DNA of 64,000 nt from Saprolegnia diclina VS20 (taxonomy: Eukaryota; Oomycota; Saprolegniomycetes; Saprolegniales; Saprolegniaceae): the NCBI RefSeq assembly GCF_000281045.1, contig NW_008246104.1, forward strand, positions 261,593 to 325,592, read 5' to 3'. This document shows, one piece after another, positions 52,705 to 62,169 of this stretch; position 1 is the stretch's first letter, and every line of letters begins with the position of its first letter. Under the pieces are notes generated by a model, which was given only the letters and a program-made list of their open reading frames with translations, ran no database searches and was not told the DNA's origin. The translations under genes and the position numbers were made by a program.

Positions 52705-53850
52705 ATGTCCAACAGCCCTGCCAAGGCCGACGCCAAGAGCCCGCGGTCGCCGTCCAAGTCGCCCAACAAGGGCGTCGGCGCTGCGCCGCTGCACACGGCC
52801 TACGATGACATCAAATCGTCCTGCGGCGAGCAAGTCGACTCGCGGAAGCGCACGGCGCCAACCACGTGCTTTGGCAGCAGCAGCCGCGGCCAAGGCTCCG
52901 ACGGCTCCAAGTCCCCTGTCAGAAGCCAGCTCTAGCCCATCGCGCCTCACGTGTATGGCCTGTAGGGACCTGGCGCGTATCAAGTGCCAACGTCCCTCGG
53001 CAAGCCCGTGCTCTCGACGATGCGCACGGCGCCAGCATGCTCGGTCGCTGGCCGGGAAAAGTTTGGCTCTGTCTCCGACCTCAAGTTGGCGGCCAGCTGC
53101 CCTGGCCCTGGTATGTTGACGAGTATGTTAATGCAGCGCTGATGCTACATGGTGCTGCGTAGGCGACTACTCGAGCCAAGTGGTTAATCTGAAGGAGGCC
53201 AACGCACCCCACTACTCGCTCGGCAAAAAGTGGACTACGCCGGCTGAGCCCACCAAGAAGTCACCAGGCCCAGGTACTAGAAGGACGACATATATAGGTT
53301 GCATCACGCTTGTATGCAGGTGCATATGACACACCCGAGAGCATTAGCACCAAAGCCGTACGTCGTTTCTTACGTGGCGTCGGCAAGAACATACTGGGGT
53401 GTAGGTACGCTCAACGAACCGCTCGGCGCCCGCGCCATCGTTTTCGAAAGTCAACCGAAAGCCGCTCACCGAGTCGTCCACTGCCGACGTGGGCCCTGGT
53501 TCGTACTGACTGGTAGCGCGCCAGAATCCTAGTTTTTACTTAGGTCAGTACAACACGGGCAACGTCGCCGTTGGTCGCCAAGTAGTGTCGACAGTAAACA
53601 ACTCGGGTATGGGCTTGCTTGTTCCGTGAGCCGTGGACGGACGCGTCGATCTCTTGGTGTAGCGGCCTACTCGTTCTCGATCGTCGGTCGCTCCAAGGCG
53701 CCCGTCGGTGCCCGCAGCAGCCACGAAATGAGTCCCGCCCCCAACGCCTACAAGCAGCAAGCTGCGGTGGGCACGCAAGTCCTCTCCAACTTTAAGACGG
53801 CGCCCAAGTGCACCATGTCGGGCCGGACCAAGTTTGGGAGTCATTTTTAA
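52705..53850 (+). CDS. SHIPPO/ODF3-type flagellar repeat protein
   Basis: Seven exons: 52705-52917, 52966-53110, 53163-53273, 53320-53357, 53405-53498, 53544-53606 and 53663-53850; introns 45-56 bp; 283 residues. PGPG[AD]Y and related VGPGQY repeats occur at SPGPGAYQVP, CPGPGDYSS, SPGPGAYDTPES and VGPGQYNTG, each followed by sections such as PHYSLGKKW, AYSFSIVGRSKAP or CTMSGRTKFGS. These are STPGR/SHIPPO repeats of the outer dense fibre 3 (CIMAP) group, proteins of sperm and other flagella that contact axonemal microtubules. Several introns split the PGPG motif at the same glycine codon, suggesting exon duplication built the repeats. It is convergent with inhibitor 2. Confidence 0.88.
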
Positions 53851-53887
53851 CATGTATTCGCATGGTTGCCTCTGCTTCTTCTTCTAC

Positions 53888-54361
53888 CTACGCGTCTTCG
53901 TCGTCGTCGTTCGCATCATCCTGGTGCTGCTGGCGCCACTGCTTCATCATCTCGTACTCGTTGTAATGCTGCTTGCGCTTCTTGGAAAAGTCCTTCTTCT
54001 TGGGCGACCCCGTGTCAGAGTCCGAGTCCCACTCGCTTCGCTTCTCCTGCACCTTAAGCTTCGTCTCGAGCTCGTCCCACTTGAGCTCCGAGCCGTTCGA
54101 GGCGCTGCGCGCGGGCGAGATGGGCGCCAACGAAGCCGGCTTGGAGGGCTCTGCGTGCGCGGGGTGCGCATTGTGCAGCTCAAGCGTGACGTCGGTCATG
54201 GCGACGGGGATCGCGCTGCCGTGGTCTTCCTCGGCCTCGTAGTAGTGGTACGGGGTGTTGGGCTCGTTGATCTTCATGCGTGTCCCGCGGTCCAGATCAT
54301 GGAGCGCGATCGTCTCCTCGTCCCACTGGATCCGCGGCTTGGCCTTTAGCGCGTCGGTCAT
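53888..54361 (-). CDS. PPP1R2: Protein phosphatase inhibitor 2 (IPP-2)
   Basis: Single exon, 157 residues. The N-terminal IQWDEETIALHDLDRGTRMK and the hallmark KINEPNTPYHYY (residues 30-41) match inhibitor 2, where KIDEPxTPY includes the GSK3-phosphorylated threonine. A C-terminal helix FSKKRKQHYNEYEMMKQ matches the HYNE catalytic-site segment that docks onto PP1. It is otherwise disordered and acidic, as in the family. It regulates PP1. Its stop is 37 bp from that of the SHIPPO gene. Confidence 0.93.
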   Translation of the reverse strand: MTDALKAKPRIQWDEETIALHDLDRGTRMKINEPNTPYHYYEAEEDHGSAIPVAMTDVTLELHNAHPAHAEPSKPASLAPISPARSASNGSELKWDELETKLKVQEKRSEWDSDSDTGSPKKKDFSKKRKQHYNEYEMMKQWRQQHQDDANDDDEDA

Positions 54362-54626
54362 GGTGCGATGAACAGAATAAGAACAAGCACCGCGCATCCG
54401 GTTAATGCGTATACGGATGCTCCCGTTGAAATCCTCCCACGCGGCGGGTTTTTGGCGCTGATCTACAGCATCCGCGGGCCTCTGCTCTACCGGTATGATG
54501 CTATTCCGCCAGGGAACCTAAGCTTACCTTCAAAGTAAGCGGCGGTCTCCTTCTCGGCACGCGTACCTGCAGCAGCTACCGGTCCCCGTATTGCACCGGT
54601 ACGCTCGACCAAATGTGCATCCTTGC
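54362..54626. promoter_or_regulatory. Upstream region of inhibitor 2
   Basis: 265 bp before an N-gap. Contains CATCCGG (54397-) and TATACGGAT variants and a TACCGGTA palindrome (54488-54495). Confidence 0.35.
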
Positions 54627-54876
54627 NNNNNNNNNNNNNNNNNNNNNNNNNNNNNNNNNNNNNNNNNNNNNNNNNNNNNNNNNNNNNNNNNNNNNNNNNN
54701 NNNNNNNNNNNNNNNNNNNNNNNNNNNNNNNNNNNNNNNNNNNNNNNNNNNNNNNNNNNNNNNNNNNNNNNNNNNNNNNNNNNNNNNNNNNNNNNNNNNN
54801 NNNNNNNNNNNNNNNNNNNNNNNNNNNNNNNNNNNNNNNNNNNNNNNNNNNNNNNNNNNNNNNNNNNNNNNNNNNN
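54627..54876. other. Assembly gap (250 N)
   Basis: A run of N in intergenic sequence. Neither flank matches another part of the window that I could recognise. Confidence 0.95.
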
Positions 54877-55212
54877 ACAGGTCAGAGCCATCTTGGCGCT
54901 TGGTGCTCATGAAATGAGACGTCGCGGGATCGTGTGTCGGTTCCTTTGCGATACTTCAACACTGCCCACTTGTGTGCCGATGAAAGAATTTTCGACGCTG
55001 GTGATTATGTCATGCTTAGGATCGCGTACAGCGAAAGCATTCGGCTGCTCGTGGCGTCTGCACAGAGTTGTCATGAACGTGACCGAAGACTTTGTTTTCC
55101 ATTGTCCGGATGCGCTATCCGATCTTAGTGTCCGGTTACCACAACCGAAATCGGCTGTGATCAGCAAATGTTTGACGAGGCAGGTATGGTTCATTCTTCG
55201 ATTCGATCCATC
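54877..55212. promoter_or_regulatory. Upstream region of quinone oxidoreductase
   Basis: 336 bp between the gap and the start at 55213. TCCGGATGCG and GTCCGGTTA variants near 55105-55140. No exon is seen. Confidence 0.35.
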
Positions 55213-56208
55213 ATGGCGACCATGCAAGCTGTCCTTATCTCGACGCCCGGCGACGCGACTGTCCTCAACGTGGGGCCGACTACGAAGCCGACACCTGCGA
55301 GCGGCGAGGTCCTCATCAAGGTCCACGCTGCCGGCCTCAACCGCCTCGACATCCTCCAACGCCAGGGCAAGTACCCGCCGCCGCCGGGCGCCTCCGAGAT
55401 CCTTGGCCTTGACATTGCCGGCGAAATCGTCGCGGCGGGGCCTGCCACGGACCTCAAGGGCTTTCAGATTGGGGACCGTGTGTGCGCGCTCTTGTCGGGC
55501 GGTGGCTACGCCGAGTATGCAACCGCCGCCGTCGACGTGCTCCTGCCCGTGCCCAAGGGCTTCTCGATGGTCGAGGCCGCGTCGCTGCCCGAGACATTCT
55601 TCACGGTCTGGAGCAACGTGTTTCAGCGCGGGCGATTGAGTGCTGGCGAGACGCTCCTCGTGCAAGGCGGCAGCTCTGGTATCGGTGTCACTGCGATTCA
55701 AATCGCGAAGGAGCTCGGGCACACGGTGTGGGTCACGGCCGGCAGCGACGAAAAGTGCCGCGCCTGCGAGGCCCTCGGCGCCGACCGCGCCATCAACTAC
55801 CGCACGGAGGACTTTGCGGCGGTTGTCAAGGAGATTTCCGGTGGGCGTGGCGTCGACGTCATTCTCGACATGGTGGCCGGCGACTACGTGCCGCGCGAGA
55901 TGAACTGCCTCGCGGACGACGGCCGCATCGTCATCATTGCGCTGCAGCGGGGGGCGTCGGCGCCCATTGATCTCTCCCAGTTCCTCCGTCGTCGACTCAC
56001 CGTCACGGGCTCGGGTCTCCGGTCGCGGAACGTGGCGTTCAAAGCGCAGATCGCGAAAGAGCTGCTGGCCACGGTCTGGCCGCTCCTCGAGTCGCGCCAG
56101 ATCAAGCCCATCATCTACAAGACGTTTCCGCTCGCGGAGGCCACGGCGGCGCACCAGCTCATGGAGTCGAGCGACCACGTGGGCAAGATCATGCTTCAAA
56201 TTGTCTAA
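55213..56208 (+). CDS. NAD(P)H quinone oxidoreductase, PIG3/TP53I3-like (MDR superfamily)
   Basis: Single exon, 331 residues (PIG3 is 332). The frame is open slightly upstream; MATMQAVLI at 55213 fits family starts. It shows the zinc-less MDR pattern: VHAAGLNRLDILQRQGKYPP, GLDIAGEIVAAGP, the nucleotide-binding LVQGGSSGIGVTAIQIAKEL (about 150-170), SDEKCRACEALGADRAINYR and SQFLRRRLTVTGSGLRSR. PIG3 enzymes reduce quinones with NADPH. No catalytic zinc cysteines are seen, as expected. It is convergent with START-like gene A. Confidence 0.93.
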   Translation: MATMQAVLISTPGDATVLNVGPTTKPTPASGEVLIKVHAAGLNRLDILQRQGKYPPPPGASEILGLDIAGEIVAAGPATDLKGFQIGDRVCALLSGGGYAEYATAAVDVLLPVPKGFSMVEAASLPETFFTVWSNVFQRGRLSAGETLLVQGGSSGIGVTAIQIAKELGHTVWVTAGSDEKCRACEALGADRAINYRTEDFAAVVKEISGGRGVDVILDMVAGDYVPREMNCLADDGRIVIIALQRGASAPIDLSQFLRRRLTVTGSGLRSRNVAFKAQIAKELLATVWPLLESRQIKPIIYKTFPLAEATAAHQLMESSDHVGKIMLQIV

Positions 56209-56893
56209 ACTTCGCATTTTACATCCTACATCATATACGTGGTTCGCGTTATCTTCGTTCTTCCACAACTTTGCAAATGTAGAGACTAGCAATCACCTTC
56301 TTCGTTCGCTTGCGTAGGCACGTCTTGCTCTTCGTCGTCGCGGCTTGGCTAGACTGACACAGGCAATTGACGACGGGGTCGACTGCCTGCGAAGATGGAT
56401 GGATGCGACGCCGCTGACTCTGAAACAAAGTCACCCGAACCCACCAACACACAAGTTTTGCCGACCGCAAGAAATGGACTTAAGCAACACAGGTCGTGCG
56501 CAAAAGAGTTACTCATTCGACTAGACTAGTATGTTCTGGATGGTTATTAGGATGTCAGCCAACGCGCTTTGCGTCAACTTGGATGGACGTTGACGTAACG
56601 CGGGCTAGGGTCTGGACGCCTCGATCACGCATGCATCTCGGTGGGTTGCGGTGCGTGTCTTGCAGCGTGGACAGGACCTGCCCCGCACTGGCGCAAAGAG
56701 CGTATCTACAACGCGCGTTTGAATAGTTTCGTGGCATCCGACCCGCACAAGCGACTTTGCCCTTTGACAAATGAGGATTCGCTACAGAGGGAAGCAAAAA
56801 CTTGGATATTAGATATATTGGTCGACGGATTTCTTTGGGGACAGCGCCGTCTGCGCATGTGTCTTCTTCTAAGCGATCTTCTTCTCGATGTCT
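56209..56893. other. Convergent intergenic region, 685 bp
   Basis: Between the 3' ends of the quinone oxidoreductase and START-like gene A. Nothing recognised. Confidence 0.35.
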
Positions 56894-57880
56894 CTACTTG
56901 AGGTCCGAGACATACGAAAGGTCGAGCATGATGGGCTCTTTCGGCGGCGGGTCGCGCGCCATCGTGCTCATGACGGTCGACGCGTTCGAGGCCGACGGCG
57001 ATGGCCGCAGCACGTTGCCGTTGGGCGTGTTGGGCACAAAGAAGGCGCCCGACTTGAGGTTCAGCGGCGTGTTGCCCGGATCCGAGCTCGTCGTACTCAT
57101 CGACATCTTGTGCTGCTCTTCGTTGGCGCGGATCGTGCGGAAGACCTGCGTGCGGCGCTCGGTTTGGATCGTCATCATCATGTTGCGCGCGGCTTGGAAG
57201 TGGCGACCGACAGACGACGACCCGATCCACTTGGAGGTCTTGCCGCGGGCCTGGATGTCGTAGACCATGAAACAGTCGAGCGTCTCGACGCCGTGCTGGG
57301 CCTCCATCACCACGAGCCCCGAGTTGACCACGCTGCAGCGAAGGTACCCGTTGGACTCGCTAAAGTCGGGGCACATCGGGTGTTCGATCGAGTGCACGCA
57401 GCGGGCCCAACCCGTTCGGCCATTGTCGTCCTGGAAGAGCGTGCAGAATTCGAGGAGGCAGAGGTCTCGGCAGCGCGTAAACGAGCCAAAGAGCGACGGC
57501 TGATCAAGCGCTTTCCAGCGAAGGCCTAGGAACTTGTGCGGGTTCTTCCGGCTCGGCGGGTGGATCTCGAGCACGAGCTCTGTGTCGGCGCAGCACTGCG
57601 TGCGCTTGAACTTGGCAGTATCGCTCCGGTCCGAAATGTAGTAGTTCATGACCTCTTGGATCGTGCCCTTCATCTGCTGGTGCTCCATCTCAAAGACAGA
57701 CCCGTTCTTCTCCTTCTCAGATTTGAGCGTATTTTGGCCGCGGGAGAGGCTCAGGACCTTGGCCGTCGCAATGAGCTGCACGAGGGCCTCTTGGGCAATC
57801 GCCATGAGGCGGTCGTACTCTTCCGGGCCGACCGTGTACGGCGGCGCGAAGTCGGGGCGCGACGTCTTCTTCGGACCCAT
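56894..57880 (-). CDS. START-like protein A
   Basis: Single exon, 328 residues. No close match is named from memory, but it belongs with the gene at 60188: both have KFLGLRWKAL / RYMGLRWNAY, RDLCLLEF / RDLFVLE, the block GRxGWARCxxSxEHxxCP and a GYxRxxVxxSGxVxxE stretch. This fits the START-like lipid-binding proteins expanded in oomycetes, often joined to FYVE or other zinc fingers; here no finger remains and the C-terminal 80 residues are low complexity. The ligand is unknown. It is head to head with START-like gene B across 2.3 kb. Confidence 0.65.
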   Translation of the reverse strand: MGPKKTSRPDFAPPYTVGPEEYDRLMAIAQEALVQLIATAKVLSLSRGQNTLKSEKEKNGSVFEMEHQQMKGTIQEVMNYYISDRSDTAKFKRTQCCADTELVLEIHPPSRKNPHKFLGLRWKALDQPSLFGSFTRCRDLCLLEFCTLFQDDNGRTGWARCVHSIEHPMCPDFSESNGYLRCSVVNSGLVVMEAQHGVETLDCFMVYDIQARGKTSKWIGSSSVGRHFQAARNMMMTIQTERRTQVFRTIRANEEQHKMSMSTTSSDPGNTPLNLKSGAFFVPNTPNGNVLRPSPSASNASTVMSTMARDPPPKEPIMLDLSYVSDLK

Positions 57881-60187
57881 CTTTATGAACTGTGTCGACG
57901 TGTTGGAAAGGCAAAGTGAGCGCCTCTACCGAAGTTGCCGTTGGCAATGCCGTGGCTGCGCTTCGAAGGACGTCTGTAATTAGCCTGTAACTGGAGTCCA
58001 TGTGGTCCCACATGTCAGAGGTGCACTGTCTACGCACGCGTGGAATCATAGTCATACAGGTTTTGTATGGCGACGCGATTGAAGGATCCCGAGCGCTGGC
58101 TCTTGATTTGGTCCGTGGTACGAGCCATGTGCTTGTCCGCGCTCACTGGCGGTTAACGCTACCCTTGCAGCACGAACCAACGCTCCGAGCGCGATTGGCA
58201 AAAGAAAGGCGGACGAATAGCAGCACGTCGCAGCAAGCGATTACCTCGCTGCGATGAAAATGACGGTCGAGACGACGCGATACGAATCAAAGCAGCAAGG
58301 GACACGGCGTGATACAACGCCGCAGATGCTGCGCGCATAGGAGAGAGGGCGCGGCAGAAGCGCGCACCGATCATTGGCCGCAACATACTTGGCGCAAAGT
58401 GATTTCTTTTCTCCTCCATTCCTTTGCGCGTCACGAACCGCCGCAGGATCTCTACGGTTACCACGTGGCACGCTAGCCAACGAGAAGGCGTCCATCACGG
58501 CCACGTCCAAGCACCCACGGTCCGATCAACTAGTTTGAAGCAACGCCGCCAGAACAATCAGAACGTCGGACACGCTTTTGTAGTCGTCTTCACGTCGCTA
58601 CGGCCACAACGTTGAAGAACTTTGGCTTCTACACAAATAGAGTTGCCGCTACGCGGAGGAGCGACGACGCATAAGCATCAAGACGCGGAGTGGCAACGTG
58701 CCACCAAGCTTGTATGGCGGTAAAACGTTACGTCGTGAACGCTGGCGACTACGAAGATCGTTCCGGCCATTCGACTCGTGCACGACAAGTGCAAGACTGT
58801 GATATGTGAGCAACAATAGAGGAGCTCGTGCAACCGACCGGAAGACCAAGTTTTGACCAGTCTTCGTACTCGGTGCAACATTGTGCCCTCGCACTGGCTC
58901 GAGAACGACCAAGTCTGCTCTACTGACGTGTAGTGGAGTTCAATACCACCCTGCATCACCATCGAGGCTCGCGAGGATGCCAACCACTGAAGACGCGTCA
59001 GTTTGCTTTGCGCTTGAAGCTGGATTTGCTCCTGGCGTTGAATGTTAAAAGCATGTCAAGCATTGCTGAACATCAACGCCAATTAGAACGTAGTCAAATA
59101 GATAGATTGATACTTTAGTACATATAAAGTTGGGATGGATCGCGTTTTCATCACGGTTGCCTTGGCTAGAAGTGCAATGCGCAAAGGCTTTGGTGCACCA
59201 CGTATCAGTACCGTTGTAGCAAGCGGAAACGCTCCTTCCCAATATCTGCGTGCCTACAAGAAGACAGAGCACCTTGAGGTTACCGGTACTGGGATCCGCC
59301 CGCCAGTTACGGTTTGGCTCATCCTACCTCATCCTACCGGTATGCCCAAGACGAGATTGGAAATCGCAGTGCGCTCTTGACCTGCTGCAAATAGTGTCCT
59401 TCCGTCTTCGTGCTGTTCTGATCTTCTCATTCGCTCACAAAAACCCTCTTTCGCTGCTACTTTTGTTCTCTGTCTTGAGGACTTGGTGCTTTCGTCTTCA
59501 TAAAAACAGCTCGATGATCGTATCGCTGCGTTGGATTGGCTGAATAGCACCACAACCACCCCGATGAAAGCCATCGCATGTCGACACCGTGGCATCAACG
59601 TCTGAAGGCATTGCTCGCCAGCCAGCCATTTGAGGTCTCCCCACCACAGGTGCGTCAAATGCAGCCGAGTTCTCTTGAGGTTCAACGAGGCATCCTCGAC
59701 GTTCGAAGATTTCGCAGCCGCCGAATCCTCCGCGTCCGTCGGTACCGAGTACTGTCCAACGACGATCGCAGCTAATAGTTGCGCGGCCAAGCGCGCGATG
59801 GGTCTGACGCCAGCGCACACGACACAATGGCGCTCTTCCGTGCGAGTACTGTTGCCTCCGATCTCGATTCTATGGCGCCAAATGCGTGGGACAGTCACCT
59901 GACAAGAAAGTGCAATCTGCGCCTGTATTTGGCTTGCAGGCCAACACACCCATATTGCACGTATATTAATATGCGCTATATTGGATAATCGCAAGCTCAT
60001 TTGTATGCACTATTGCATTAAAATACGCCGATATATTGTGCCAAAATGGATTGAATTACGCGCCCAAACTTAGGCAGCGACAAAGCGAGGAGTATCCAAA
60101 TCACGACTGAAGAACGGCCGATACCGGTACCGGTAGACGACGACGTCGTCGTCAGCACACCTCGTTTGTCCCTAGTATTACAAAAGC
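57881..60187. other. Large divergent intergenic region, 2.3 kb
   Basis: Lies between the divergent START-like genes A and B. Palindromes at 60122-60135 and 60136-60153 lie just before gene B, and two TACCGGTA copies occur at 59281-59288 and 59335-59342. Around 59640-59830 a plus-strand frame contains CVKCSRVLLRFNEASSTFED, weakly like the zinc-finger part of gene B, but I cannot build a gene from it. Composition is more AT-rich near 59950-60050. Confidence 0.4.
60122..60153. repeat. Two abutting perfect palindromes upstream of START-like gene B
   Basis: TACCGGTACCGGTA (60122-60135, 14 bp) is immediately followed by GACGACGACGTCGTCGTC (60136-60153, 18 bp). Both are perfect palindromes, ending 34 bp before the start codon. 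Either could be a dimer-binding site or form a hairpin in the 5' UTR. Confidence 0.75.
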
Positions 60188-61572
60188 ATGGCGCTACCCG
60201 AGTTCACGCCGCGCCCGCTCACGGCCGCGGACCGCGCGCACTTCCGCGCCCAGGCGACGCACGCCATGAGCCTCCTCGTGCAGTCGATCAAGCTCGTCGC
60301 GAAAGGCAATGTCGTCGTCATCGACCGCGTCGGCGACCGTGGACAGCCCAAGTCGACGCTCACGCAGGCGCGTGTGTCGATGCCGGGCGCGCTCGATGAC
60401 GTCTCGGCCTTCTACCTCGGGACGCTCGACAAGCCCGAGCAGTACTGCAACCAGATGCGGTACGACAGCACCAAGCCTATCTACAACCTCGTGCCGCGGA
60501 CGCCCAACCACCCGAACCGGTACATGGGTCTGCGCTGGAACGCGTACGCAACGCCGGTGCTCTGCCGTCCCCGCGATCTCTTTGTGCTCGAGGTATATAG
60601 CAGTGTGTGTGTGTTTCTGGCGCCATGCTGACTCTTGTCCAACTAGTACTTTGACGAGTTTGTCGACGACCAAGGCCGCCGCGGCTGGGCGCGCTGCATC
60701 CAGTCCGTCGAGCACTCATCGTGCCCGAGCGTCCCGGGGTATGTCCGCGCGACGGCTCGCACGTCGGGCTTTGTGGCGCTCGAGAGCGTCGTGCCCGGCG
60801 TCGTCGACTTTTTTGTGATTCTCGACGTCGACTTTGGCGGCCACTTGTCGTCGTGGGTCCGCAAGATGATCTTGGCAAAGCAAATGCGCACGGTAAGCAT
60901 CATCCGCGTTGCAACACACATCCGACTGAATGGGTAGATTCACCTACTCGAAGAGCATTTGAGCTCCATCGTGCAAGACAGCCCCGCGCTGCGTTACTTT
61001 CGCGAATGCCGAAAGCTCAGCGAGCCCCAACCGCGCATTACAAGCTTGAAGACGATCATGAAGCAACGCTACTCAACGACAATGTCCGAGCCCGCGGGAC
61101 CGGAAGAGCGCTCGTTCGGGTCGGCCCAAAGCTCGTGGTCGCTGCGCCAGGCCAAGGAAATGGACTGGAACCTCGCGATGCCTGCCGAGTGCTTTGTGTG
61201 CCGCACGCTGCTTCGCGCCGGCGCGCCAACGACGTGCGCCACGTGTAAAAAGGTACAAAATACTTGCAAGCGACGACATTGACCATCGAGTGCAGACGGC
61301 CTGTGCCGAGTGCTGTCGCCCCAACAGCGAGCCGCGCCAATGCCTCGTGTGCGCCGAGAAGAACGACGACGGACGTCCACTCCGGCGCATGACGCCCCAG
61401 CACGCGCAAGTGTACACGCGCTCGTCCACGTCCAGTGTGTCGCAGCAATGTACGCACCCGTGCTTTGTACACGAAAGCTCACACCTGACGCGTAGGCACG
61501 ACGCCTGGCCGTGTGCCGACCCGAGGACACCGCCGGGATCCCATCGACCTCTCGTACCTCAATCGTCTCTAA
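60188..61572 (+). CDS. START-like protein B with C-terminal zinc-finger region
   Basis: Five exons: 60188-60592, 60647-60892, 60938-61252, 61296-61449 and 61496-61572 (introns 43-54 bp), 398 residues. The first 200 residues parallel START-like protein A (RYMGLRWNAYATPVLCRPRD, GRRGWARCIQSVEHSSCPS, FFVILDVDFGGHLSSWVRKM). After a linker, cysteine pairs CFVCRTLL ... CATC and CAECC ... CLVC suggest a FYVE-like or related zinc finger (about residues 270-330). START plus FYVE proteins are a typical oomycete expansion thought to act in lipid transfer or signalling; that is family knowledge, and the fold here is inferred. The C-terminal exon ends RRDPIDLSYLNRL. Two perfect palindromes lie just upstream. 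Confidence 0.72.
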
Positions 61573-62169
61573 GCGGGGCTGCCTCGGCGCGGTCGAGGAA
61601 GGGATTGTATATTTAACATCAGCATGCATCGTCATTGCGTATTTTCCAGCGGAAACTAGTCCTCTTGATGGTGCGATCGTCTGGACTGCAGTAGTGTAAG
61701 CAGCTCTTACTCAATAGACAAGGCCGTGGAGACGACCTCATGGCTTGAAGCCGCAACGAGCTGCCGCAACGACAAGCGCCCGAAAGCATCCAAGAAGGAG
61801 CTGGCAATCACCCAACTGCGGGTGCTGGTGTATACTCAGTAGTGATAGGGCCAGCCCCGATCATAGAGACACGGTGCGAAGCTCGTGCGATGCGCGAGGG
61901 CAGACCCAAATCGAACGGTCGTGTGTGTGGCGGCTGCATAGACGGGCAGAGGCAGCCAACACTGACGCTCAGAAAATAGAGCCGTTCGAAATTTTCAGCC
62001 AATCAGACGCCGTCACGGACTGAAATTGGCGCGCTTTCCTGGAGCCAAGGCGCCGCCAGCGAGGACGCATCGACGACCCACTACAATTACCGGTAGCTAG
62101 GACGACAAACGACTAGTTGCATATACACTGTATTATAGTTCCACACAGGTTCTACATCGATAGTACGAT
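61573..62169. other. Convergent intergenic region, 597 bp
   Basis: Between START-like gene B and the sulfur transporter, both 3' ends. Contains TACCGGTA (62088-62095) and GCCAATCAG (about 61999). No gene recognised. Confidence 0.35.

Noticed and set aside
54623..55639. Open frame running through the third N-gap into the quinone oxidoreductase
   Set aside because: It depends on unknown bases and overlaps the real gene in another frame.
59329..60000. 223-aa minus-strand open frame in the START-like intergenic region
   Set aside because: No recognisable domain, signal or membrane pattern, and no family support.
60602..60614. GT dinucleotide repeat
   Set aside because: A short microsatellite inside intron 1 of START-like gene B; not informative by itself.
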